DNA of 64,000 bases, taken from assembly GCA_026874595.1 (NCBI GenBank), contig CM049307.1:36188862-36252861 (forward strand), written 5' to 3'. The position numbers and the translations under genes were made by a program. Each line of letters starts with the position of its first letter. The stretch's first letter is position 1. Origin of the DNA: Sipunculus nudus. Lineage: Eukaryota; Annelida; Sipuncula; Golfingiida; Sipunculidae. This document shows, one piece after another, positions 25,111 through 37,999 of the stretch. The notes under the pieces were generated by a model that had not been told where the DNA came from, searched no databases, and was given only the letters and a program-made list of their open reading frames with translations.

Positions 25111-27175
25111 TTAGTTATACAGGGCACAATGTGCACTACAAAACGGTAAATCCAAAAACGAGGATGCAAAGATGATTGAGCAGAGGTAGCTCGACCTTGA
25201 CCTTTTATTTGTCATTAATCATTGTGTGCGTTGCATTGGATTCCAGTGGATACACAAAAAAGAGGAAACCTCTCTGAATAGGTAGATACAAGCCACTCAT
25301 AAATAATTTCGCAAATATGGCATAAGTCGTGCGTAATTGGGTTTGCTTGGGAGTTAGTGGCTACGCTGCCAAAACGTATTCAATCTATCCGGGCATCTTT
25401 TTTAGGAGAATCGGGGGGAAATCAAGGAGACAAATGCGTGTGACTCGGTCAGAGTGTAATCGGGCCGGGATCAACATGGTCTGCGTGCACAGGCTCGCGA
25501 GAAAGAAATGAGACGTGAACAAATAGCGGTCCTCACCCCGACTCAGTTGCACCTCGCCTTCGGTGTTCTCTTTCCTATCTTTTGCAGCATTCGTGAGATT
25601 GGATGTGTTGCGCCAAAGACAAATTTTGTCGCCGGGCCTTATGCCCAACTATGACAGCCGCCGATAAAAAATTGCCCAAACTTGCCAAGCATTCCGGCTA
25701 TTAGAGGATGAAAAATACGCTATGAAATCCCGGAAACGCATCGGGACCCCAGTGATATCACCCAAAATACATCAATGGGTATTAAGCGACCTAGGCCTGA
25801 CAGGGGTTTTAGGGTTGATGTAAACACAAACTGATGACTGGGACCTTGGTTTATTTCCATTATCAGGTTGCATGGGAATATAACATTTTGAGGTAACCAT
25901 GATTTTATACCCATTTGTATGTGTGCATCTTGTAGGCATTGAAACCCAGCTAAGCGCAGGGGAACCAATTAGTAAATAATTTTTGCACGCAAATATTAAA
26001 CGAGACTTTCGCGCACTGCTGCCAACATTTCAATATCTGATTTTCTTAAATTTCGATTACAGATAGCCGTCAGTGATTTCGAGTCGGGGGCCGACTCGCT
26101 GCCGGTGGCCGCGATGCGAGCTCATTCAGTTATGAGTGATTTACTAACTCAGGCACAGTGTTCTTGGGCCATATCACATCTTCACATAATATCCCGGCTT
26201 GATGAACAGCCCGGAATAGCCGTGGTGATATATTTCCGTTACACCCATTACATCTCCGTTATTATACCAGCATAGACACGAGCCGTTATCAGATACCAGG
26301 ACGGAGCGTAGGCCATCCTTATTGGATCGTCAGTAACATTCACAACACTAAATCACCTCCCCCGAAATTAGGTTTAATCCGATTTTGCCGGGACAGTGAA
26401 AGAAACTAATTTCTTACATGACTAAGCGCATGAATTATGTACTGTTCGGACTAGAGTTACCCGGCCCTGAGGATCATCCCCGTGTAGACATAGAACTTAC
26501 CGAGGGTCTTCCCCTCCCTTGGCTTACTGGGCGACCTTGTATCGATTTTAAATGGAGTAAGTTTGCAGGGGTTTGCCATATTTTACGGGGTTGTTCTTGT
26601 GCGGATCCAGGGCAGACCATAGCTCTTGTGTTTCAATACAGCAACATGCAGGGAAGGTCTTGAGATGGTCGCTCCCCGGAAGCGTCGTCATTTCCGTATA
26701 AAATGGTCAAGACGAGCTCGCTTCTTATCTGTAACATTAGTAACGTTCATGCTTCGTTAATACTGAATCCGTGGAAGTAAATGCAATCATGGAGGGAGCG
26801 TGATTCTGTTCAATTCCCTTGGTCCTGGATTCCCATTTAATACGATACCGGGGGTCTTCTGCGGCAAGGAACATGGTAACCGCGACAGATTAACAATGTA
26901 ATTGTTTATGGGACTCGCAGTTTGCCGCCAGCTGATAGGCCATCGCCCTGTGGTATCCCGCATTCTTTTCCGCAAATTTCTTAAAACAAACAACGCCGGA
27001 CCCCCGCAGTAAAGCAACCACTAGATTGCGTGTATGTGGCCTTTCTGGCACTGAATTAATCATTCTTTTTTTTCTATATCATAGTTATATTTGGATCTTG
27101 TCAATTTCCGAAAACCAGTATTCAGTAATGCACAGTTGCCATTGTTATTATATTTCATAATACAAGTATAGTTAA

Positions 27176-27680
27176 AAGGGGCCCAATCACCTATAAAGCA
27201 TGTTGAGTTAACACGAAAAATAGCTTCTTCCCTTTAAAATAAATCTGTACCTGCCAAAATATTGCCTCGAAACCGTTCGCTTACTCCTGTAAACGAGTGT
27301 CAAAAACAGTGGACCGGGCGCGATCGCAGGTGCCAACATAAACACAGTGCGTGGGGCCGTGTGCAGCGCGGAGCCACGACACGTGTCAATCAGGAGATGC
27401 TGACTGACTTGGCCAAAAATATAATACATGTTCTCGCTGGCTGAAACACCGCGTGTTGCCCCTCTTAATCGGACCACCGGTCACGTGGCCTTGTTATGGT
27501 AATCAGACACACATGGACTGTGTTTACCAACACGCAAAGCCATAACAAGGTGTTAAACAGCCGTATGCGAGGAAATGAGACTGTGTGCTGGGATGATTCT
27601 GGTGGGAAACTTTTGTATAGAGCATAACTGAACTAATAGTGTGAAAGAATAGGCATAATATTGATCGTGATTATGTCCCT
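27176..27680 (+). mobile_element. MITE family 1, copy B (505 bp), inside HS3ST intron
   Basis: Closely similar to copy A along its whole length, in the same orientation. Shared text includes CAGTGGACCGGGCGCGATC and the terminal blocks. TTAA flanks lie at 27172-27175 and 27681-27684; the left end has one extra A. It shows small differences in its middle third. Fragments open in the minus frame of both copies only reflect the shared repeat. Confidence 0.8.
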
Positions 27681-27689
27681 TTAATTATT

Positions 27690-30600
27690 CTGGTACAATG
27701 CTGGATTTTCAATCAAGGATTTTGGAAAGGGAACGGTCCAACCCAAGAAGTCTAATAAGAGACCCCAAGAAAGGTCTCAAGATCCAGGGATGGATGGGTC
27801 CGGGAAAATTTTTGCTGCTCAAAAGGAGGGGTCCGGACCCCCTTAACGGCCCTCTGAACCCGCCACTTCATCTTGTCTCTAAAGTACATTTGTATGTACA
27901 TCACGTCTGTTGGAACCTCGTTGTTGTGTAATTCAAATAACTAACGACAGTAGGGACAGCCGGTTTTACATCCCAATAATAACTTGCACACAGTAAATTG
28001 AGCGGGGCACTTGCTGTAGTTTATTTGTGTATGTCAGTGTTGAACACAGCCGCACATAAACTACAGTTAAAGACCACACACATTGGCGGCATATACGGTT
28101 GCAAGTTGAAAAGAAGAAAGTATGGAAAAGCATGGGATAGCAGGTGCCGATCTTATAATTTCTTTCAAGTACAGATTCTGTTTAATACACACCCAAGTAA
28201 CCCGGGGTTTGTGGGACGGTATGTGTAAATACAGGCCGGGAAGCCTTCGGGGTTGAGGCAGGAATTAGCCAGGCGTACTTACAGACCAGCAACAGTTGTT
28301 CTGTTCATTAGCACTTGTAGACAAGCCAACACCAGACTTGAACGTACCAAGTGTTTAGGTGTTCTGTATATTATGGGTGGACCATATGTTAACCATTCTA
28401 GCCACAGCCCCTGAAGCAGGCGTGGTGCTGTTAAATCTCACACTCAGCGGTCAGTGCTGTCCATTATCGCCCGCTTATGCAGCATAACTTGCTTGGAGCA
28501 GCAGTCGGTGGCCGGTGTGAAAACAGCGCGTACCAGCCACACATCTGTTCGTTCTTGATGGCGGTATAATGTAACTACTACTGTCGGCAGATACCAACCA
28601 AACACGTGGTCACTCATGTTCTGACCGGGTGTAGTGTGTTTATGAATAGTGTCGGCTATACACCGGACAGGTTGGTCAGGATAGAGTTCAATAAGGGTAC
28701 ATAAGTGACCATTCTGTAGGTGATTCTGGATTAACTCAATTTATTCCCATCTTCTGCACTTATGTTTGTGCATTATAAATATCATTACAATCCATCCTAA
28801 CCCAAAATGATATTTTGTTTGCAAACACTTTTTCAACGTCCATGAATGTCATGGTGTTGGTTGGTTGTATTTCAGGAAGATTTTAGGATTTCGGCCGGTC
28901 AACTAAACGCACTTAGTGATAGATGCAAAGGTAATTAAATAATCAACACTGGCTTGCAGGTGTGTGTTTTTTACCAAAACAAAATGTCATGTCCATCCAA
29001 CTCGTGTCCCAACGGTCTTGCAGCAATAGTGCAAAACACTCTAACAATCTGGTAAAAATACACATGGAATTTATAATAGATGAACAGTATATATCACTTG
29101 ATATGGGTGAGAATTTCGTGCATACTATATACCATTATACGCAAAAAAACAATATGTATACCAAATGCTGTGCTGCTGCATCTATCACTATAAAGCTAAA
29201 ACCTTCTCTTTCATCTGTGTATAGTAGCTCTTTTATGAGCGTGTGCGTTGTTTGTGTACTACGAGTTCCGAGGTTTTCTTTCAACTTTGCTGGCTTCTGT
29301 TTCAAAGGGTTTCTGTATTGCCCAGGGCGGTGATCGTAAAAAACTCCCTCCCACGAACACTGGGCGTCTTCATAGCAAGCAAGAAGTCCCTTTAATGACA
29401 AAGAAGCCAATCTGTATGCTAATTTGCGGCCTCAGGTAAAGCGGCGGGCTTCAGACATTTACATAGGTGTCATGTTGAAGAGGCGGAGACCACGAGAGGG
29501 TTTTGTTCGAATGACAGGACCTGACCCACGGCGCTTTATCACCTTAGGCTGAGCTGTAGTGATGGCGGGGGTGAAGAGCGTGTTGGGGGACATGTTACCT
29601 TACACCTGACAGTATGTCACTGACGCAGCTTATGATAGGTCGTTGTCACTTCACGAACAGGTTTATTATTGCCAGAACTTGGTGTTCTTCCCATTGGAAT
29701 TAGCATGTTTAACATCTGGCCGGGTGCCTTATATACCTGAAGTGTTTAGGTGGCATGTCGTGTCCTCAACTCCCCACACCTTTGCCGGCTTCACCACGTC
29801 TCACCTGTATGCAGGTGCTAGACACGTTGACAGCTTCTGATTAACCTGTTAATAGTTTGCCTGACGCACCTCACATTTCCATAAAACCTGGCCATTAATG
29901 GACAATGCACGTGCATTAGAATGGATGTACAGGAAAACCGTCTCTACCTTAGAATTTCTTCCAGGTGGAAGTAATGAGATAAAGGCACACTCCTGAGCAC
30001 GCTACCGGGACAATACCGTCAGGTGATGCGCCAATAAAACGATTTTACGAATCAGGGCGTTTTAATCAAATTCTTTAACATACACGCGCGCATTCATTTG
30101 GACATCTAATAAATAACTATATTGCTTCACGTTTATGACTGCAGCACTAGATTTTAATCTGTATGCCATATAAAAGGCCATGCATGAGTCTCGATCTGTG
30201 AACGTTTCCGTCAGCATGCAATCAGTATTTTTTCGCGATTTCCTATCGTTATTAATGCGAATGAGGTAAAAAGTGCATATATATAAGCATATGCATAAGC
30301 AGTGAACGGTGTTGCATCCGTAAAGTAAGACACGTGCATACATTTTTGACACCCTTATCGTGTGAATCTTTTTTTTTAATAAATGATTTCATTATTTTAT
30401 TAAAACAAAGAACCAAGAATTTAATTGTGAGATACCCACGGCATACAACTTGCATTAAGATACGATTATCTGCTTTCATATTCATTACACAGCGCCATCT
30501 TTAGTTTATTTTCTGTTTCTTAAAAAAAAGCTTGTAGACTTGTTATTACCAAGATATATCCATTTTTTACAATATATTTATATATACGATTATATAGTTA

Positions 30601-32580
30601 ACCTTATCTTAAAAACTACTTGCACTGACATTATATTATATGTGTATATACAAATCAAGACTTTAGACAAATATGTACGTAAAAGAATTAGCTAAAACGG
30701 GGACTCCAAACACGTACCTCACGCATGCATTAATTATGTATAGAACGATTTAATCTGTGAATTGCATGTTCTATTGTTGCAGCTGTAATGAAAACGAAGC
30801 GATTCCGCCATTTTAAGGCGGTTTCCCGGGACCATATGTCTGATTTGGTTGCTGCTGTCAGTTGCCGTTAATGTTGTTTCATTTTTTATACTTTTAGCAG
30901 TGTGTATATATTAAAGTCTACCGATAATCGTATTTTTCATGCATGGTATAAATATGATATGTTTAAAGGTCGATATATTTATACCAGCAGTTTAAAGTTA
31001 CCGAAGAAAAAAGATTTATAATCACATTTGGGCGATTGAAAAAAAAAATTGCATTTCAATAGTAGTTAATTAAGTTAATGATAATAAGTTCTTTACAGGA
31101 CTCCGAACTGAAGAATTTTTTTTCGAGATTGGCGATAAATTGTTTATAGCAGTCATTTAGACACTATACGGATCTGTGTCCATTTTATACGTTCATCATG
31201 CACGATTTCAGCAACAGGACATGAACTTGGAACCTCCAGATCCGCATGCAGTCAAAGACCACGTCTATTATGTCTTCTGTATAGTCCATTGCCCATTAAA
31301 CTAACAAGGAGCTCGCATCAAAACAGAATGTCCTCTTTGTATATAATTACAATCTGGTGGCTAAGGTATTGGGCATTTTTTATTCAATTTCTTGGAAAGC
31401 GGAAAAAAATACATGGATTTACAAAGGATGATAGAGAGAAAAAAAAAAAACCGCGGTCTCAGAGAGCGGTCTTTAGCACCGCTGATTGCCTGACAGTGGT
31501 TTGAGGAGAGTATCTTTAACTGAATCAGTGTTGTTTATAATGGCAGTCTGGTAGCAGGTATTGACAAGGTGGAGATAGGCGCTCTCTCAGCGCGGAGAGA
31601 CCTCAACAAGAAGCCAGACACGAGGGTTCTTGGGCAGATGGCTGCTTTGTTATCGTCATTCAATCCCTGTCACTCGGGCACGGCAGGGATCTTTTTCCGA
31701 GGATCCCATCATGGGTGTTCGACAACGGTCTAGATTGCGCTTCTGATGAAATTCCCACAACAGTCTCAGTGTTTTTGTCCTGGAGGGTCTCCAGCGGCCG
31801 GTGTTAACTGTTCATTTGGCAGGCGGCGAACTGCAACTCTGCAGGGAGGCTTAATCTACAAGGCTGGGATTTCCCCTCTATTGTCGTCACACGTTTCTTT
31901 TGGTAAATTAACACTTTGCTTGGGCCATTTTTTCCCCTCAGTGTAAACTATACAGCAGGACCATGAAAACAGTCCCTGTATTTTGCAAGGGAGGTTTTGT
32001 GTATATTTGTCATTAACGCAATGTTATTTTACCAGGAGCCGCCACATCAGTAAGATAAGGGAGCCAAAGCCAAACGCCAAAGAACTCGTCCATCAAGCTA
32101 ACTTTTCTTATGAATAAAAAGCAACGAAACTGACAATATATTTTGACTTTTTGTTAGATATCGAGGGTCTATGGGTTCATATTGTAAATCAATTTGTTAT
32201 GCTGGCTGCGCTCTCTCTGTTCACACGCTTGCACGCATGCACATACACACACCACACATGTACCAGTATATACGTATGTCCTCCTATGGGTTATAAATTA
32301 CTCCATTAATTGACAACCATGAGGTGTTTATTTTGGCTACCAATTAATTCATATTGTTTTTAATTTTCATTTAGCGCAATGAGTGTATATAAGCACTTGT
32401 TTGTGAATTTAAACGCATATTAATTGGTAATGTGTTTCAGTTTACGAGAAGTTCCTTCATTCGGGTACGCCATATCAGTAACCAATACGAGTCCATTCGA
32501 AGGAAACGCGCAACAGCTAAATCTGAATCACCCAGCTGCTTTTCCTTTGTACGTTATACTCCACATTAGGAGGTACACTG
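27690..32580. other. Intronic, largely unique-looking sequence
   Basis: No (TA)n arrays and no recognised repeats. Short open frames only. A candidate place for intronic enhancers, but nothing specific is seen. Confidence 0.5.
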
Positions 32581-32584
32581 AATA

Positions 32585-32748
32585 GACGTGTAACGATACA
32601 TCGGTACGATACGATGCATCGATACATCGGGATGCAAAGTCAGGTATCGTATCGGTATCGACACTTGATCATCCAATGGAAAACGACGTCCGACATTTAA
32701 ACAGTCCCTCGGCGCCATTTAAGTCAAAAGGTCATTGGTAAGAAAGGA
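32585..32748. mobile_element. hAT-like terminal remnant, copy 1 (inside HS3ST intron)
   Basis: ACGTGTAACGATACATCGGT, with many ATCGATAC/GTATCG repeats, resembles the characteristic ends of a hAT transposon family seen in many animals (GGGTGTAACGATAC type). It shares CCGACATTTAAA..ATTTAA and GTCATTGGTMAGAAA with the segment at 50880-51090. No transposase is visible. Confidence 0.45.
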
Positions 32749-32917
32749 ACTGAACAATTTCTGATATGATTTTCGTCTGGAAATCAATTTTATTATCAAT
32801 TTTATATACAAGGGAAAATTTGAATTACGTGATGAAAGTATCACGTAAGATAATGTACTGTTACAACCCAAACACCGAATTAGGACTTTCAGTCAGCCGC
32901 ACCAGAACCCCCCCTCC

Positions 32918-32919
<2 letters not shown>

Positions 32920-32979
<60 letters not shown>
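32920..32979. repeat. (TA)n microsatellite in HS3ST intron
   Basis: Perfect TA run, preceded by a C-rich stretch. Confidence 0.98.
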
Positions 32980-32982
<3 letters not shown>

Positions 32983-33045
32983 TATATGAGTTACAATTGA
33001 TGTAGAAAAGTGCTCAATACAGGTATCTGTTGCCGAACACAGTTG

Positions 33046-33048
<3 letters not shown>

Positions 33049-33100
<52 letters not shown>
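33049..33100. repeat. (TA)n microsatellite in HS3ST intron
   Basis: Perfect AT run only 69 bp after the previous array. The pair could be one array split by an insertion. Confidence 0.98.
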
Positions 33101-33104
<4 letters not shown>

Positions 33105-34200
33105 TATAAGGACACGCGTAATAACGTTTTGGATGTTACATTGGAAACATACTTTCCAAATCGGATATAACATATCGGATTTAATTATGAGTTGGACACT
33201 GGGGTAAACTCATTTAAGAAGATTTTATTAACGTTAAAAGATCCGGTCGAGTGAAATCTATAAACACCAGTGTGAATAGGGGGTCAATCCTCACTTGACG
33301 GAATTTTAATGGTTCCCAAGTCCTACCTAAGTATTGTTCCGCCATCAATGAAAGAGTCACGTAACAACAGAGAGTCTGAGGCCGGCCCATTACTCTCCTT
33401 GACCTATCACAATGTAGTCCCATACACCGCCACACAAACAACAATATTTTCACACACAAGATTAAGGGTGTTGCACCGTCCTTACTTTAAGTACTCTCTT
33501 GGTTATTATGTAAGCCTTTTGAAGGAGCTGTTTGGATAAATTGACTGCGGAGCTTGTTTATATCGTTTCCTAAATGGTACTTATTGATGTTCAAGCGGGT
33601 GGAAATACGTGAACTTCTGTTCGGAGTTAAGTGGCTTACGCTGGACTCGGAGCATATGATGAAATCTGTCATGACGGGACCCACATCGACTCAATACTTC
33701 AAACGCTGCCCCGCGTCATCAAGTTCATTTGGCCGGGCGGTTTTCATGATAAGCTCTAGTAATTTTTGTGCATCATTTGATATCCCTCTCATTCGCTGCA
33801 GAAGTTATCCGTTCTCGAAATGTTAACATGTCTCTGTATACCTGTACTGAATAATTTTAATCTAAGTAGATGTTCTTCTCTTAACCGTTAGAATAAATAT
33901 GGGATATGTAAATAGGACCCATCATAGCATTGATTTTGTTCATCCAAATACGTCGGAACTACAAAACCTTCGTTTACTGAATCTCAGTTATTCTTAGTTT
34001 TACCGCTCTCTACCTTTTCATAAATATGTCATACAGTTATCATTCGGGAAAAATGTTTGCAAATCACGCACACAATCACGTACACACACACACACACACC
34101 TCTGAGTGAAGGCAACATTGCGCGAATTGGTCGTTGTATGAAATATTACTCGTATTAACAAAACTATAAAAAAAAATTAATTTTTATATACATATATATG

Positions 34201-34204
<4 letters not shown>

Positions 34205-34247
<43 letters not shown>
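34205..34247. repeat. (TA)n microsatellite in HS3ST intron
   Basis: Perfect TA run after a TATATGTATG stretch. Confidence 0.97.
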
Positions 34248-34249
<2 letters not shown>

Positions 34250-35008
34250 GTACTTTTATATAAAAAAAGAAGATGTCAGGCCTTATGTTATAGGTGTATT
34301 TTAACTGACACATATATACCAATCTCGATTTTTTTTTTGTAATTAGCGTTTTTTTTCCCAGGAGGGTTTAGTATGAGGTCATCCTATATCGACTTGAAAA
34401 TGAAATAAATAATGCAAGTATGTGACACCATATTCCGGCAACGAAACAATCATCACGGTGTTACATCACCCCCGTGAGTGTAATCATTTGCACACTCGGA
34501 CCTGAGAAATGCTCATAAGGCGACGGGCTTGTTGGCCAAGTCCTCTCCGTGAATACTTCACACGCGCCGAAAAAAAGTATGGATGATTTATTGTTTACAC
34601 CATCCTGTCGTGAGAACTCGTTATCAGGGCATCTTCCGTACAAGTATTATTTTCCAAAGCCTTAATTGTCTCAGCACCTGCTTTTCCTAGCGGCTTCCTG
34701 TCAGATATATATTGGTTCTGGTGCTGTTTGCCGGGGCTTACTCAGCCTTTGAGACTGTGCTGTCTCAGGCTGCCTATTCTTACACATGGCTTCCGGTTCC
34801 GGTTTTTTGTAGGTCTTCTTCTCTCGCCTCTTCTTGAAGGCCTTCCTTCTGTTTATTTTTCAGCACGACAGCGTCCGGCGATTTATATCTTCCTTCCGTT
34901 ATTCCCTCCGGATCGTGTATCGGATCCATCTTAATTAATGTCATCAAGTCGCACTGCCGCTGAATCCCACTCTCTATACACAAATGTCGTTTACTATGGT
35001 GTCGCGAG

Positions 35009-35031
35009 ATATATATATATATATATATATA
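35009..35031. repeat. Short (TA)n in HS3ST intron
   Basis: AT run about 350 bp before exon 2. Confidence 0.95.
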
Positions 35032-35378
35032 AACAAAACTAAGGTATTAAATTTTATATTTATATTTTACGTCACCTTCAGTTTTCATAAGCTTATCATA
35101 TCCAAGGATACATGAGAGACTTACAAGAAACCCGTGTTAGACTCAAACAATCGTTAGAGGTTAACCTCCACTATTTTTACTTATCCAGTTATGTTTACAG
35201 GAATTCCTACAGGTGAAACAGAAGAAGGATTTCTGTTTTTATTCGTCTTAAATGTTGTCAGAATTTTTTGCATGTGCCAAGCATTTGTTATATATCGTTT
35301 TCCTGGACACGGTGTGATTGTATGAGTGTCACCGTTACAGCACGGTAACAATATGTTTATGTTTCTTCATCTTTTCAG

Positions 35379-35997
35379 GAAACAAATGCCGCCCACACTG
35401 GATGGTCAGATGACGATCGAGAAGACGCCGAGTTACTTCATCACCAAGGAGGTTCCCCGAAGGATTTTCAGCATGTCACCTAACATTAAGCTGATCGTGG
35501 TGGTGAGAGACCCCGTCACTCGTGCAATATCCGACTACACGCAGGCCGCCAGCAAACGCCCGGGCATGAAACCCTTCGAACACATGGCTTTCCTCGACAA
35601 CTATACCGGTCTGGTCAATACTTCTTGGGGTGCTATCCGCATTGGAGTATATGCAAAACATTTAGACAAATGGCTCAAATATTTCCCACTGTCTCAAATG
35701 CATTTTGTTAGCGGAGAAAAGCTCATAACGGATCCAGCTGGAGAAATGGGGCGAGTACAGGATTTTTTGGGCTTAAAACGGGTGATATCAGAAAAACATT
35801 TTTACTTTAATGAGACCAAAGGTTTTCCTTGTTTAAAAAAGACTGAAGGCAGTGGGAGGCCGCATTGTCTCGGTAAGTCAAAGGGTCGACAGCACCCGAA
35901 GGTCGGGCCTCGGTTATTACAAAGGTTACGGGACTTCTTCAGACCATTCAACGCCAAGTTCTACCAGATGGTCGGCCAAGACTTCGGCTGGCCTTGA
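35379..35997 (+). CDS. HS3ST: HS3ST coding exon 2 (rest of R210, then residues 211-415): remainder of sulfotransferase domain
   Basis: The exon opens after a pyrimidine-rich tract ending CTTTTCAG and completes the split R210 codon. Visible family motifs, in order, are: EKTPSYF with substrate/PAPS lysine K225; [15 protein letters not shown], the 3'-phosphate-binding segment with R253, S261 and Q265; [38 protein letters not shown]; and [16 protein letters not shown]361 and C373 are the expected disulfide pair, with the basic LGKSKGR heparan-contact stretch between C373 and R380. The protein ends [12 protein letters not shown]. Sequons lie at N284 (NYT), N290 (NTS) and N354 (NET), consistent with a luminal glycoprotein. 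Nothing essential is missing and there is no frameshift, so the enzyme should be active. The closest alternative is another HS3ST paralogue, not a different sulfotransferase family. Confidence 0.96.
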
Positions 35998-36938
35998 CCT
36001 TCAAGGACTTAGCGTTCAAGCTAAATGCACACAGTCTTTATTTTGTTATTATATGGGCTGAATTCCATTGTCTGCAAATGTTTAATTCATGTTACATAAA
36101 CTGGTTTTACAGTTCAATTTTATAATGGTTTCATATGGTGCATGCACGAGAGATGGTCGAAATGCCTCCATTTATGTATTTTATATAATGTTAACTAGAC
36201 ATACACACATGACAAAAAAGAAACAAGATAAATGCTCAGTTTTGAGTTTCTTTACTCTGTGGATTAAAACCCTGAGTGGTAAACCATGGGAGGTCATGAG
36301 TTGGACATATAATTTCCGAAGACATTTTAAATTGGGCACACGCTTGACAATGAGCTTTGTTCAGTTTTTAGCGTTTATTATATCTTTTACATCTGATACT
36401 AAATATCTGTGTCATCTTTACAATACGCGACAGTCTTTATTTGAGGCTGAACCCTTGTTTATCTTTTGTTAGATCTCTTCTTTTGATTCCAATTGCCAAG
36501 GCGGCCGAGTAACCACTTTTTACCCATCTTTATAGAGACAGATATTAAGGGGCCAGTGACAGGTGGTTTGGGGATGTCTATTTATAGATCTTTATCCCAG
36601 GAAGTTATCGAAAATCATTGAAGCATGCGATGCGCGGATGACATCCCTGCCATCCGAAACAGACAGAGCAATTAGTTAAGTCTTTGTACTGTCTGTTATC
36701 TACACTCCCTGATTCTATCTCCTTTGCTATATTGACAGAGGAAAAAACGGTTGCCTTGCTCAATGTGACATATCAGAAAGACAATCTGACAAGCAATATA
36801 TCGCTGTATATTTAATCACTGTGACAGGACGCTCGCCTGTACGGGACATATCTCTATATCTATATAAAGGTTGTTTTGTTTTGTGGCCAAAGTAGATTGC
36901 TTCACAGTATATAATAACCAGCATTGTGAAAAAATAAA
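35998..36938 (+). other. Presumed HS3ST 3'UTR with candidate AATAAA at 36933-36938
   Basis: No further coding sequence follows the TGA. The first clear AATAAA I found is at 36933-36938, about 935 nt after the stop, giving a plausible 3'UTR. Variant signals such as ATTAAA near 36263 could end it earlier. The 3' end is not established by sequence alone. Confidence 0.35.
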
Positions 36939-37003
36939 TACACCATCATTAAATGGAAAATATAACGACCTTATCAAGTGTCAGATCTACCAGTATTATA
37001 AAA

Positions 37004-37004
<1 letters not shown>

Positions 37005-37050
<46 letters not shown>
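37005..37050. repeat. (TA)n microsatellite
   Basis: Perfect TA run just after the presumed HS3ST polyadenylation signal. Confidence 0.97.
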
Positions 37051-37055
<5 letters not shown>

Positions 37056-37115
37056 TTATATATATTATTTAAATAACTGCAAAGTGTTGATTATAATAGA
37101 TAAAAAAAGCTGATA

Positions 37116-37118
<3 letters not shown>

Positions 37119-37153
<35 letters not shown>
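37119..37153. repeat. (TA)n microsatellite
   Basis: Second TA run about 70 bp after the previous one. Confidence 0.97.
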
Positions 37154-37156
<3 letters not shown>

Positions 37157-37359
37157 AAGTGACAGAGCTAACATAATTATATGTTATGTATGTTAAATGT
37201 AATGACACTTGATAAAACAATATTTTTATGATCTTAGCGTTACGATAAAGGACCTGAAGTATATCCTCTGTCATGATGCCTACTAAATAGTCCTTTTTAT
37301 ATGAACCCGCTTAATTATAATGCACAACTGACCACGTCACGAAGAGAGAACACGAACCG

Positions 37360-37500
37360 CGCAGTATGACGTCACGTATACCGCAGGGTTTCATTGGTGG
37401 ACGGACAGAACTCGGTGACACAGGGTGATCTAATATTGCTGTGTAATGGTGATTGGCTGACGCGTGCATATCAATAATATATGCAAATAGGTCAGTCCTG
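37360..37500. promoter_or_regulatory. Promoter/enhancer-like cluster: CRE, inverted CCAAT, octamer
   Basis: TGACGTCA (37367-37374, full CREB/ATF palindrome), ATTGG at ~37395 and GATTGGCTGACGCG at ~37451, and octamer ATGCAAAT (37481-37488). It lies about 1.4 kb downstream of HS3ST exon 2. No gene was recognised downstream. Confidence 0.35.
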
Positions 37501-37844
37501 GACCCAATTTGCCTGTATGTTTTAGCGTGTATAACCGGCTCTGACTGTCAAGCACTGTTCCATATTGTTCTTGTGTCTTTTGTTGAAATTTGTTGACTCT
37601 GGCGTCTCAAGGGTAAAGTGTAAATATTTTACAGTGTTGCCTTGCACATATGATATGTATATATTTTGTTTTGAAATAATTTATGCTCACTGAATTAGTT
37701 TTGCCTTCATTCTACAACTTGAATGCGTGATTGTTTATGTATTTGTTGCCAGCATGCACCACATGTTAGGAGAATTAGCTGACCTGTTGGATAATCTAAA
37801 AGTGTGACCCATCCACCCATATTTCAAATACAATAGGATCAAGA

Positions 37845-37857
37845 CCGCTAGGTGGCG
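37845..37857 (+). promoter_or_regulatory. CTCF-like motif
   Basis: CCGCTAGGTGGCG fits the CTCF core with one deviation (position 3). Confidence 0.35.
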
Positions 37858-37940
37858 TTTTTGTCCGCAGGTTTATAATTGTAAAATGGAAGTTTTATGT
37901 CCCTTAAAGATGGGTGCGTGTGTGCATGCGTTTGAGTGTG

Positions 37941-37944
<4 letters not shown>

Positions 37945-37985
<41 letters not shown>
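37945..37985. repeat. (GA)n microsatellite
   Basis: Perfect AG run of about 20 repeats, preceded by a GT-rich stretch. Confidence 0.97.
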
Positions 37986-37988
<3 letters not shown>

Positions 37989-37999
37989 AAAAAGGTGTT

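Noticed and set aside
27698-27931. 77-codon plus-strand frame downstream of MITE copy B
   Set aside because: No start context, splice signal or recognised domain; sits in intron DNA next to a transposon.
35326-35378. Extension of HS3ST exon 2 upstream of 35379
   Set aside because: The open frame continues but the residues have no family similarity, and the CTTTTCAG acceptor at 35378 restores the conserved WYRKQMP junction exactly.
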